Shown here: positions 35,151-42,823 of the stretch, piece after piece
Layout: each line of letters opens with the position of its first letter
How positions within the stretch are numbered: the first letter of the stretch is position 1
Origin: Polynucleobacter sp. TSB-Sco08W16
GTDB taxonomy: Bacteria > Pseudomonadota > Gammaproteobacteria > Burkholderiales > Burkholderiaceae
Assembly: GCF_018687455.1 (NCBI RefSeq)
Contig: NZ_CP061291.1
Span: 558,001-622,000, forward strand
DNA: 64,000 bases
Direction of reading: 5' to 3'
Program-made: the position numbers and the translations under genes
The notes under the pieces: generated by a model
The model's input: only the letters and a program-made list of their open reading frames with translations
Databases searched by the model: none
Told to the model about the DNA's origin: nothing

Positions 35151-37343
35151 TTAAGCCCCTATTGCGGTTATAGCTTCTGGCACAAACGTTTCTGCACCAG
35201 CTTCAATGACATTGAACGGAATATCTAAAGCCCAAGCAGCAGCTATAGCAGCACCCAGATTCATGGTTTTCCATGGAGAGGCGCTACTGGATTCGGAATG
35301 ACGCGGCACCGGAATGGATTTCTGATCCAGCTTGCCAGATTTCAGGGTAATTTGTTGCTTGCCAACGAGTACCACGCGACCACCATTTTGCAGATGAGTC
35401 TTCACCACCTCTGAGTCGGAGTTTTCGCTAAAGAAAATCACGTCACCATCACAGAGCTCAGCCATTTGCACGCACATAGGATCATCTGCATTTAAAACGC
35501 CTACACCGGTTGGCAACACCACGTCAATTTGAGTGCGCACAACACTAAAGACTTGATCCTCATCGTAGATCGCATACTGCGGGAAATTGGCTTGAGGATT
35601 CACGTTCAGAACAACCCCAACTTGGCAACGATCGTAGGCTAAGCCTTCAATCAGCATAGAGAGGTGATTGTTCTCGATGACCGCTGCTTCAACGGCACGA
35701 TTGAGAAGGGTGCGACGGGCATTTTCCCAATTTGATACATTGGTATTGGGAATAGCGCGGTTGCCAAAAAACAAACCTTTGCTACAAGAAAGACCAACAT
35801 ACACATTTGTAAGACGCAAAAAGTGCGCAACCATTTCAGCAACGGGCGTTTTCCCGCTTTCACCGCAAATACCTACTAAAGGAACGCGGAAGTCGGCACC
35901 AGGGGGAAAGAGATGGTTGGCAATTTCTTTGCCAACCGGTTGTGCTTTGCCGCTTGCAGGTTTTAGATGCATCAATAAACCTGGACCTGCATTGACTTCC
36001 ACAATTGCGGCATTTTGCTCTGCAAGTGGGCGACTAATATCTTGAGCTACCAAATCAACGCCAGCAATTTCTAGACCAACAACACGGGCAGCAAGAGCAA
36101 CTTGACTAGCGACATCGGGATGAATGAGGTCGGTTACATCAAAGGCTACGTTACCGTTACTTTGAATGAGAACCTTATGATCAAGAGCGGGAATGCTTTT
36201 ACCTGTCAGTTGTTGACGTGCTAATTCGAGTTCAACCGCAGAGTCAATGCGAACAGGATTGAGCGGATGTTCTTCAGCAGTGCCGCGACGAGGATCAGAA
36301 TTAATCTGAATCTGAATCAATTCTTGAACAGTATGTTTACCGTCACCGGTGACCCAAACAGTCTCACCTTTAGCAGCTGCAACTACTTTATTGCCCACTA
36401 CCAGTAAGCGATGTTCATCACCAACGATATGACGCTCAACAAGTACTTCGCTACCTTCATCAATCGCAACCGCATAGGCCGCTTCAATTTCTTGTTGGGT
36501 GTACAGATTGATAAAGACGCCACGGCCATGATTGCCATCAATTGGTTTCACCACTACCGGCAGGCCAATATCTTGCGCTGCTTCCCAAGCATCATCAGGG
36601 CTAGTGACGGTTCTACCCTCGGGTGTAGGAACGCCGGCGCTACGCAAAAGGCTCTTGGTTAAATCTTTATCTCTTGAAATGGTTTCAGCAATTGCGCTGG
36701 TCTGGTCCGTTTCCGCGGTCCAGATGCGACGTTGTTTGGCGCCGTACCCGAGCTGTACTAAATTGCCTTCAGATAATCGAATGGATGGAATGCCGCGCTC
36801 TTCCGCTGCATTAACGATACAAGCTGTGCTGGGTCCCAGTAACAAGTCATCACCGATATCGCGCAGCTTTTCAATGGTGTCTTGAACTAAAGCAACGCAA
36901 TCTTGCTTATCTTGAGCGAGCGCTAGGTAGAGGTCACGAGCAAATTTCAGGGCGGTGAGGGTAACCTCTTCATTGATTGCACTCACCATCACTTTGTAGA
37001 CGCCGCGACGATCGCCATCACGTGCTTTACCGAAACCACCTGGAATACCTGCTAAGTTTTGTAGCTCCAGTGTGAGGTGCTCCATGATGTGAGCTGGCCA
37101 AGTGCCTTCTTCAACGCGCTTAAGAAAGCCACCAGTTTCCCCATAGCTACAGCGATGCTCGACCAAGCTAGGGAGGGCTTTGACCAAGCGATCATAAAAG
37201 CCGGGAATGAGGTTGGAAGGGTAGTCTTCCAAATCCCCAATATCGATCCAAACCTCAATTACGGGGTGGTAAGTCCACATATTGGGGCCACGGAGATGCT
37301 TAACGCTCAGGATCTCGATGGATTTATCTAGTAATTGGGGCAT
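35151..37343 (-). CDS. Second, shortened cyanophycin synthetase (CphA'-like)
   Basis: A 730-residue paralogue of the following gene, with the same opening (VKHLRGPNMWTYHPVIEVWID) and an intact ATP-grasp domain (VVKPIDGNHGRGV, IVEVNAGPGLLMHLKP). In the Mur-ligase half the P-loop reads GICGESGKTPVAEM instead of GTNGKTTT, and the C-terminal ligase domain with the DYGHNPD block is missing: the protein ends at about residue 730 where CphA has over 100 more. It is probably impaired in one of the two ligation reactions, or acts as a partner subunit. It is the first gene of the cphA operon and divergent from the ABC transporter. Confidence 0.9.
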   Translation of the reverse strand: MPQLLDKSIEILSVKHLRGPNMWTYHPVIEVWIDIGDLEDYPSNLIPGFYDRLVKALPSLVEHRCSYGETGGFLKRVEEGTWPAHIMEHLTLELQNLAGIPGGFGKARDGDRRGVYKVMVSAINEEVTLTALKFARDLYLALAQDKQDCVALVQDTIEKLRDIGDDLLLGPSTACIVNAAEERGIPSIRLSEGNLVQLGYGAKQRRIWTAETDQTSAIAETISRDKDLTKSLLRSAGVPTPEGRTVTSPDDAWEAAQDIGLPVVVKPIDGNHGRGVFINLYTQQEIEAAYAVAIDEGSEVLVERHIVGDEHRLLVVGNKVVAAAKGETVWVTGDGKHTVQELIQIQINSDPRRGTAEEHPLNPVRIDSAVELELARQQLTGKSIPALDHKVLIQSNGNVAFDVTDLIHPDVASQVALAARVVGLEIAGVDLVAQDISRPLAEQNAAIVEVNAGPGLLMHLKPASGKAQPVGKEIANHLFPPGADFRVPLVGICGESGKTPVAEMVAHFLRLTNVYVGLSCSKGLFFGNRAIPNTNVSNWENARRTLLNRAVEAAVIENNHLSMLIEGLAYDRCQVGVVLNVNPQANFPQYAIYDEDQVFSVVRTQIDVVLPTGVGVLNADDPMCVQMAELCDGDVIFFSENSDSEVVKTHLQNGGRVVLVGKQQITLKSGKLDQKSIPVPRHSESSSASPWKTMNLGAAIAAAWALDIPFNVIEAGAETFVPEAITAIGA

Positions 37344-37492
37344 GTATGGTGTTACGAGGGCTCGGCGCCTACCTTGGGGGTGGCACGCTAGACAGTCTCT
37401 CTGTTTATAGTTTTAATTAAAAATCCACAAAAATAGCAAAAATACATAAAAAGGCTTAGTTCATTAATTTAACGGTTTTCCACCCCCTAAAG

Positions 37493-37498
37493 TTGACA
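37493..37498 (+). promoter_or_regulatory. TTGACA box upstream of the ABC exporter
   Basis: A perfect -35 hexamer lies 47 bases before the chosen start. No good -10 is found 16-18 bases downstream (the best is AAATCT), while a TATACT occurs at 37530-37535, too far away. The rest of the divergent region 37344-37545 is A/T-rich with no other signal that I could support. Confidence 0.3.
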
Positions 37499-37545
37499 GG
37501 AGCAATAAATCTAAAAAATCTAGCTCCACTATACTTTTGAGGTTA

Positions 37546-39912
37546 ATGAAGCCACAAACCCTACCTTTTGCTCCCGTACTGCCAAGTGATTGGCAAGTCA
37601 TTCTTGAGGGCAAGGACTCTCCAATTCAAAGCCCTGAAGCCCTAGAAGCAATACTGGCTTGGGTTGAGCTGGATTTAGGTGCAGATCTACGCTTTGAAAA
37701 AAGCCTCCTTTTGCTGACAGAACAGGGTCTGTTTTGGACCGATGGCCGGAAGTTTGAGTCTTGGCCAATACGCGCTGGGGAGCAATTGACTCATGGAGAT
37801 CATGCGGGGGTGGGCCATTTAAAGCTGGAAACACCCGATGCCCTTCAAAGAATTTGGTATTTCACCTTGGCAGTCAACCCCCAGGTTTTGCGTCTGCAAT
37901 CGAGTTTCAAAAAACTCACCCGTGGCGATCAGCATAGCGAGAGCGAGCTGACTGAGTACGACAAACAGGTATGCCCAGTTTGCTTAAGCCCTAAACCAGC
38001 TAACTCTGATGTTTGTCCAACTTGTGATCCTGAAGATGATCAGCCGCCTTCAACTTGGACCTTATTTAAGCTGTGGCGTTTTGCAAAGCCTTATCAAAAG
38101 CAGCTACTGCTAGGATTTGTTCTGACACTGCTATCAACTGGTGCAACCTTAATTCCGCCTTACCTCACCATTCCTTTAATGGATCATGTATTGATTCCGT
38201 ATGAGCGCGGTAACCCGATAGATTTTCATTTGGCTGCCACTTATTTGTTTGCATTGTTTGGTGCTGCCATCGTTGCTTGGGGTTTAGGTTGGTGGAAAAC
38301 GTATTTGTTGGCTTTGGTGAGCGAGCGGATTGGTGCTGATCTTCGCAACACTACTTTTGAGCATTTACTTAAGCTCTCGCTGGAATATTTTGGGGGTAAG
38401 CGTACTGGTGACTTGATTGCCCGTATTGGTGCGGAGACTGATCGTATCTGTGTCTTCCTCTCTCTTTATGCATTGGACTTCGCGACCGATGTGCTGATGA
38501 TTACTATGACTGCAGCGATCCTGGTATCAATTGATCCTTTGCTAGCTTTAGTGACCTTAGCGCCTTTACCATTTATCGTATGGATGATTCATGTAGTGCG
38601 CGATAAATTACGTTTTGGTTTTGAAAAGATTGATCGCATTTGGTCTGAAGTAACGAATATTTTGGCTGATACTATTCCCGGCATTCGCGTTGTGAAAGCA
38701 TTTGCACAAGAAGATCGTGAACTCAAACGGTTTGTCGATTCAAACAAGATGAATCTCCAAATCAATGATCGTGTGAATCGGGTGTGGGGATTATTTTCTC
38801 CAACTGTCACGCTGCTTACTGAGACTGGTTTGTTGGTCGTGTGGGGCTTTGGTATTTGGCAGGTAGCACATCAAAAAGTCACTGTCGGCGTATTGATTGC
38901 ATTCCTTGCTTACATTGGTCGTTTTTATGTACGCCTAGACTCGATGAGTCGGATCGTTTCCCATACCCAAAAGGCGGCTGCTGGCGCAAAGCGCATCTTT
39001 GATATTTTGGACCATGTATCGAGTGTTCCCGAGCCCATCAATCCTGCGCCGCTTGGGCCGGTAAAGGGTCGAATCTCCTTGCGCGGTGTGGGTTTTCGCT
39101 ATGGCAACCGCGCAGTATCTAAGGGTATCGATTTAGATATTGCTCCTGGCGAGATGATCGGTTTGGTAGGGCATAGTGGCTCAGGTAAGAGTACCTTGGT
39201 CAACTTGATTTGCCGTTTCTATGACGTTAGCTCTGGCTCGGTTGCCTTGGATGGGCGCGATATTCGCAGTATTGGCATTGCTGACTATCGCAAGTGTATT
39301 GGCCTGGTATTGCAAGAGCCATTTTTATTCTTTGGCACGATCGCAGAGAATATTGCTTATGGCAAACCTGATGCTACCCGTGAAGAAATCATTGAAGCTG
39401 CACGTGCTGCTCACGCTCACGAATTTATCCTTCGTTTACCGCTTGGTTATGACTCACTTGTTGGTGAGCGTGGACAATCGCTATCTGGCGGTGAGCGTCA
39501 ACGTATCTCTATTGCGCGCGCACTCTTAATCAATCCAAGTATCTTGATTTTGGATGAAGCAACATCATCAGTCGACACGACAACTGAAAAAGAAATTCAG
39601 CGTGCATTGGATAATCTGGTTAAAGGTCGTACCACCATTGCAATTGCGCACCGTCTCTCAACCCTCAGGAAGGCAGATCGCCTTGTAGTTTTGGATAAGG
39701 GTGAGATAGTCGAGATTGGTTCACACGAGCAGCTAATGGAAGCCCAAGGGGCTTACTACACCTTGTATCAGGCGCAGTTGCGTCACGCTGCTGAATTGGT
39801 AGAGGGTGGCGCCATTGGTGAGAGTCTAGAAGATGATCAGCAAGAAAAACAAGACGAACTGCAAGAAGAGAAACTACAAGAGATCGCTAAAAATATTGGA
39901 GGTGGAGTATGA
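37546..39912 (+). CDS. Cyanophycin-associated ABC transporter, fused permease and ATPase
   Basis: Type I exporter-like half-transporter (788 residues). Residues 1-165 form an unusual cytosolic N-terminal domain ending in a Cys4 zinc-ribbon-like motif (CPVC...CPTC). Six membrane helices span about 180-475. The ATPase has Walker A GHSGSGKST, signature LSGGERQRIS, Walker B ILILDEATSSVD and the H-loop AIAHRLST. The tail is highly charged. I start at ATG 37546 (GAGG three bases before it); TTG 37537 is the alternative. It is divergent from the cphA pair and overlaps the DUF1854 gene. This pairing with cyanophycin genes is recurrent in the family as I recall; the cargo is unknown. Confidence 0.88.
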   Translation: MKPQTLPFAPVLPSDWQVILEGKDSPIQSPEALEAILAWVELDLGADLRFEKSLLLLTEQGLFWTDGRKFESWPIRAGEQLTHGDHAGVGHLKLETPDALQRIWYFTLAVNPQVLRLQSSFKKLTRGDQHSESELTEYDKQVCPVCLSPKPANSDVCPTCDPEDDQPPSTWTLFKLWRFAKPYQKQLLLGFVLTLLSTGATLIPPYLTIPLMDHVLIPYERGNPIDFHLAATYLFALFGAAIVAWGLGWWKTYLLALVSERIGADLRNTTFEHLLKLSLEYFGGKRTGDLIARIGAETDRICVFLSLYALDFATDVLMITMTAAILVSIDPLLALVTLAPLPFIVWMIHVVRDKLRFGFEKIDRIWSEVTNILADTIPGIRVVKAFAQEDRELKRFVDSNKMNLQINDRVNRVWGLFSPTVTLLTETGLLVVWGFGIWQVAHQKVTVGVLIAFLAYIGRFYVRLDSMSRIVSHTQKAAAGAKRIFDILDHVSSVPEPINPAPLGPVKGRISLRGVGFRYGNRAVSKGIDLDIAPGEMIGLVGHSGSGKSTLVNLICRFYDVSSGSVALDGRDIRSIGIADYRKCIGLVLQEPFLFFGTIAENIAYGKPDATREEIIEAARAAHAHEFILRLPLGYDSLVGERGQSLSGGERQRISIARALLINPSILILDEATSSVDTTTEKEIQRALDNLVKGRTTIAIAHRLSTLRKADRLVVLDKGEIVEIGSHEQLMEAQGAYYTLYQAQLRHAAELVEGGAIGESLEDDQQEKQDELQEEKLQEIAKNIGGGV

Positions 39913-40391
39913 CGCAAGTTCATCAGCAAGCCACCCATCAGCTCAAGCGTGACTCGCTTGGACGTTTAGTTTTTATTGATGCTCATGGCCACTCTCATAT
40001 TGGTATATATCCAGTAAGAGCATTTCCAATTACCGCACCAGGAGCTGGAGTTGGCATCATGGATCAATCCGGTAAAGAAGTGCATTGGTATCCTGATGTT
40101 GCAGCTATTCCAAGCTCAGAGCTCAAGCTCATTGAAGAAGAGTTGGCTGCTCGTGAATTTATGCCAGTGATTGAGAAGATCACTAAAGTTTCTACTTTTG
40201 CTACCCCAAGCATTTGGGATCTGGAGACTGATCGTGGACCAACTCGTATTCGCCTCAAGGGTGAAGAAGACATTCGTAGGATTGCGGGCAATACGCTATT
40301 GATTGCAGACTCTAATGGCCTCCAATTCTTGATCAAAGACTCCACCCAATTGGATAAAGTCAGCAAGAAGCTTTTAGATCGTTTCCGCTAG
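39909..40391 (+). CDS. Cyanophycin-associated DUF1854 protein
   Basis: A 160-residue soluble protein of DUF1854, a family named for its occurrence beside cyanophycin synthetase and the ABC gene. It overlaps the exporter gene by four bases (ATGA), so the two are translationally coupled. Visible blocks include RDSLGRLVFIDAHGHSHIGIYPVRAFPI (in two parts near residues 16-43), a DxSGKEVHWYPD segment and a C-terminal GNTLLIADSNGLQFLIKD. No catalytic motif is evident. It may be an accessory or regulator of the transporter; function unknown. Confidence 0.88.
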   Translation: MTQVHQQATHQLKRDSLGRLVFIDAHGHSHIGIYPVRAFPITAPGAGVGIMDQSGKEVHWYPDVAAIPSSELKLIEEELAAREFMPVIEKITKVSTFATPSIWDLETDRGPTRIRLKGEEDIRRIAGNTLLIADSNGLQFLIKDSTQLDKVSKKLLDRFR

Positions 40392-40405
40392 AATTTACCT
40401 GGAAG

Positions 40406-40481
40406 GCCGCTTTAGCTCAGTTGGTAGAGCAGTTCATTCGTAATGAAAAGGTCGCCAGTTCGATTCCGGCAAGCGGCACCA
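40406..40481 (+). tRNA. tRNA-Thr (anticodon CGT)
   Basis: A 76-base cloverleaf with encoded CCA. The acceptor arms GCCGCTT and AAGCGGC pair over 7 bases, with discriminator A. The D-arm (AGCTCAGTTGGTAGAGC), the anticodon loop TTCGTAA and the T-arm with GTTCGATTC are canonical. It lies 14 bases after the DUF1854 stop and may be co-transcribed with it. Confidence 0.97.
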
Positions 40482-40578
40482 GACTTCTACCTCTGAAATT
40501 CATAAACATCTAATGAAAACAATGGGTTAAAGAATTTAACTTCCATCTGTTTGGTTCAACATTGTTCATCTAAGTCTA

Positions 40579-40607
40579 TTGCAACGCAATAAAATTAGGG
40601 TTATACT
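40579..40607 (+). promoter_or_regulatory. Promoter of the 35-codon gene
   Basis: TTGCAA (40579-40584) and TATACT (40602-40607) are spaced by exactly 17 bases. The predicted start near 40614 gives a leader of about 22 bases before the small gene. It is one of the best sigma-70 matches in the window. Confidence 0.75.
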
Positions 40608-40635
40608 CTAGGTACTAACCCTTAAGGAGATTCAA

Positions 40636-40743
40636 ATGACTGTTCTATTGAATATGATTAACCAGCTTTTTACTGAAAGCAAACCAGCTGCTCAGCAGCA
40701 ATCCCGTCACTATGATTTTGATGGCGCATACCGCGGTATGTAA
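40636..40743 (+). CDS. Small protein gene, 35 codons, function unknown
   Basis: An open frame of 35 residues with a strong ribosome site (AAGGAGA, six bases before ATG). It has a good promoter upstream and a hairpin terminator 21 bases after the stop, so it is a complete monocistronic unit. The protein starts with a short hydrophobic stretch (MTVLLNMINQLF), continues with a Gln/Ala-rich middle and ends in aromatic HYDFDGAYRGM. The N-terminal part could form an amphipathic helix. I do not recognise the family. It is too short for standard ORF cut-offs and may be missed by annotation pipelines. Confidence 0.75.
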   Translation: MTVLLNMINQLFTESKPAAQQQSRHYDFDGAYRGM

Positions 40744-40764
40744 TTCAAAAAAGTAGTTATCTAG

Positions 40765-40790
40765 AAAGCCACCTTCGGGTGGCTTTTTCT
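40765..40790 (+). terminator. Terminator of the 35-codon gene
   Basis: Nine-base arms AAAGCCACC and GGTGGCTTT close a stable TTCG tetraloop, followed by a T-rich tract. The next 215 bases (40791-41005) hold the leader of the oxalate carrier; I see no other gene there. Confidence 0.85.
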
Positions 40791-41005
40791 TTGCCCAAAT
40801 TCTTCCGGAACTCATTCGCATAAGTCTCTCATTAAGCAAATAAACCTCCGTTTTATAAGGTGATAGGGAAGGGTATTCACTAGTGCGGTTTTGATGAAAA
40901 CTTGATTAGTGTCAAGAAGTTCATTATGTAAATGCTTAAAAATCAGGTAGCCCAATTTTTTGGGATTAATCAGCATATATAAAAAGTAAAAATAGGAGAT
41001 TTAGG

Positions 41006-42268
41006 ATGAGCGGCGAGAAAACTGCAGGGCCTTTAGGAGGTCGTTGGTTTCAGCTACTAATCGGCATTATTTGTATGTCGATGATTGCAAACTTGCAATA
41101 TGGTTGGACTTTGTTTGTAAACCCAATTGACGCTAAGTTTGGTTGGGGTCGTGCAGCGATTCAAGTTGCATTCACTATTTTTGTATTGACTGAGACTTGG
41201 TTGGTTCCAATCGAGGGTTACCTCGTTGATAAGTTTGGTCCTCGCCCAGTAGTGTTTGGTGGCGGTCTCTTGTGCGGTCTCGGCTGGATGATGAATGCTC
41301 ACGCTGATACTCTAACAATGCTCTACATAGCAGCGGCTGTAAGCGGTGTAGGTGCTGGCGCTGTTTACGGTACTTGCGTAGGTAATGCGCTCAAGTGGTT
41401 CCCAGATCGTCGCGGTTTAGCTGCCGGTATGACTGCCGCTGGCTTTGGTGCTGGTTCTGCTTTGACAGTAATTCCTATTGCAAACATGATTGCTAATCAA
41501 GGTTACCAAGATGCTTTCTGGTACTTTGGTATTTGGCAGGGTGCGATTGTTGTTGTCTTGAGTTTGTTGCTGTCTAAGCCTATTAAGAGCGCTATTACTT
41601 CTGTTAAGGCTGCAGTTGCTCAGACTCGTAAAGATTTCCGCCCAATGGAAATGGTTAAGCAGCCTGTGTTCTGGATCATGTACCTCATGTTCGTGATGGT
41701 TGCTGCTGGCGGCTTAATGGCTACTGCCCAATTAGGCCCAATTGCTAAAGACTTCCAAATTGCTGGCGTAACAGTGAGCTTGATGGGCTTGGCATTACCT
41801 GCTTTAACTTTCGCATTGACAGTTGATCGTGTATTGAACGGCTTGACCCGTCCTTTCTTTGGCTGGGTATCTGACAAGATTGGTCGCGAACAAACAATGA
41901 CCTTGTGCTTCTCATTTGAGTGCTTAGGCATTCTTGGTTTGTACTACCTCGGTCGTGATCCAGTGATGTTTGTTCTATTAACCGGTTTAGTGTTCTTTGC
42001 ATGGGGTGAGATTTACAGCTTGTTCCCATCAACTAATGCCGATACATTCGGTTCAACTTATGCTGCTGGTAATGCGGGCCTCCTCTACACAGCAAAGGGT
42101 ACAGCGTCATTGTTAGTTCCTTTGTCTAGCGTATTGGTAGCTTCAACCGGTGGTTGGGAAGTGGTTTTCTGGGTTGCGAGTTTCCTAAATGGAACTGCTG
42201 CGATCTTGGCTTGGTTTGTATTGCGCCCAATGCGTCGCAAGCTCATCGAGCGCTCTGCTTCAATGTAA
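41006..42268 (+). CDS. Oxalate:formate antiporter-like MFS transporter
   Basis: Twelve-helix inner-membrane carrier of 420 residues, similar along its length to Oxalobacter OxlT as remembered: GGRWFQLLIG opening, QYGWTLFVNP, VDKFGPRPVVFGGG, WFPDRRGLAAGMTAAGFG, then RPFFGWVSDKIGR and FPSTNADTFG. The two basic residues needed for oxalate binding in OxlT have counterparts: Arg in LTRPFFGW and Lys in LLYTAKGTAS. It probably exchanges oxalate for formate, or a related carboxylate, and fits with frc and fdhD in this window. Strong ribosome site (AGGAGAT); transcribed alone, ending at a terminator. Confidence 0.85.
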   Translation: MSGEKTAGPLGGRWFQLLIGIICMSMIANLQYGWTLFVNPIDAKFGWGRAAIQVAFTIFVLTETWLVPIEGYLVDKFGPRPVVFGGGLLCGLGWMMNAHADTLTMLYIAAAVSGVGAGAVYGTCVGNALKWFPDRRGLAAGMTAAGFGAGSALTVIPIANMIANQGYQDAFWYFGIWQGAIVVVLSLLLSKPIKSAITSVKAAVAQTRKDFRPMEMVKQPVFWIMYLMFVMVAAGGLMATAQLGPIAKDFQIAGVTVSLMGLALPALTFALTVDRVLNGLTRPFFGWVSDKIGREQTMTLCFSFECLGILGLYYLGRDPVMFVLLTGLVFFAWGEIYSLFPSTNADTFGSTYAAGNAGLLYTAKGTASLLVPLSSVLVASTGGWEVVFWVASFLNGTAAILAWFVLRPMRRKLIERSASM

Positions 42269-42288
42269 TTCAGACTTAAACGTCTAAT

Positions 42289-42314
42289 AAAAAGGGGTCT
42301 TCGGACCCCTTTTT
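42289..42314 (+). terminator. Terminator of the oxalate carrier
   Basis: Eleven-base arms (AAAAAGGGGTC and GACCCCTTTTT) around a TTCG loop, 20 bases after the stop. It isolates the carrier from the copper-type cluster that follows. Confidence 0.9.
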
Positions 42315-42372
42315 ATTTACCCAAAATTAGCAAACTGAAGACCTGAGTGGAATCAGATAAAATTCCCAGGTT

Positions 42373-42744
42373 ATGAAATTCTCCAAAAACCGCTTTATTC
42401 ACTGGATTGCAGCCGCAGCCATTGCGATGAGCGCTCTTGCCCCAGCAGCCTCGCAGGCAGTATCGCTTGTGAAGGGTGGGCACGGTTTTGCGATGGAGAT
42501 TTGCTCAGTAGACGGCAGCAAGATGCAGGTCGATATTCAAGGTGAAGATCAAGACCTGGCCAACCAAGCTCAACCTTGCCCTTATTGCGTCACTCACAAT
42601 TTCATCACACCGGCATTTAATACCAATCTCACATTTGCTGCGCCAAGTACTTTTGCATTGCTTCCGCAGCTTTTCTATCAATCACCTAAACCACTCGCTG
42701 TTTGGGTAACCCCTCCTTCAGCAGCCCCTCCAGCACAAGCCTAA
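42373..42744 (+). CDS. DUF2946-like periplasmic protein
   Basis: A 123-residue exported protein: a basic start and hydrophobic helix (residues 10-30) form the signal or anchor. The mature part has the DUF2946 pattern, a cysteine in MEICSVDG (Cys44) and a CPYC motif (69-72) followed by His75, all candidate metal ligands. The tail is Pro/Ala-rich. It is the first gene of a five-gene run and faces TonB receptor, BNR, TlpA and PCuAC genes, so a role in copper handling is likely, by context only. Confidence 0.75.
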   Translation: MKFSKNRFIHWIAAAAIAMSALAPAASQAVSLVKGGHGFAMEICSVDGSKMQVDIQGEDQDLANQAQPCPYCVTHNFITPAFNTNLTFAAPSTFALLPQLFYQSPKPLAVWVTPPSAAPPAQA

Positions 42745-42823
42745 ATCTATTTAGGGCATAGCCTAGCTATGTAATTGGTGGCGAATTCTTTATTGCGTCA
42801 CTGCAATTTTATTGGAGTGGTAA

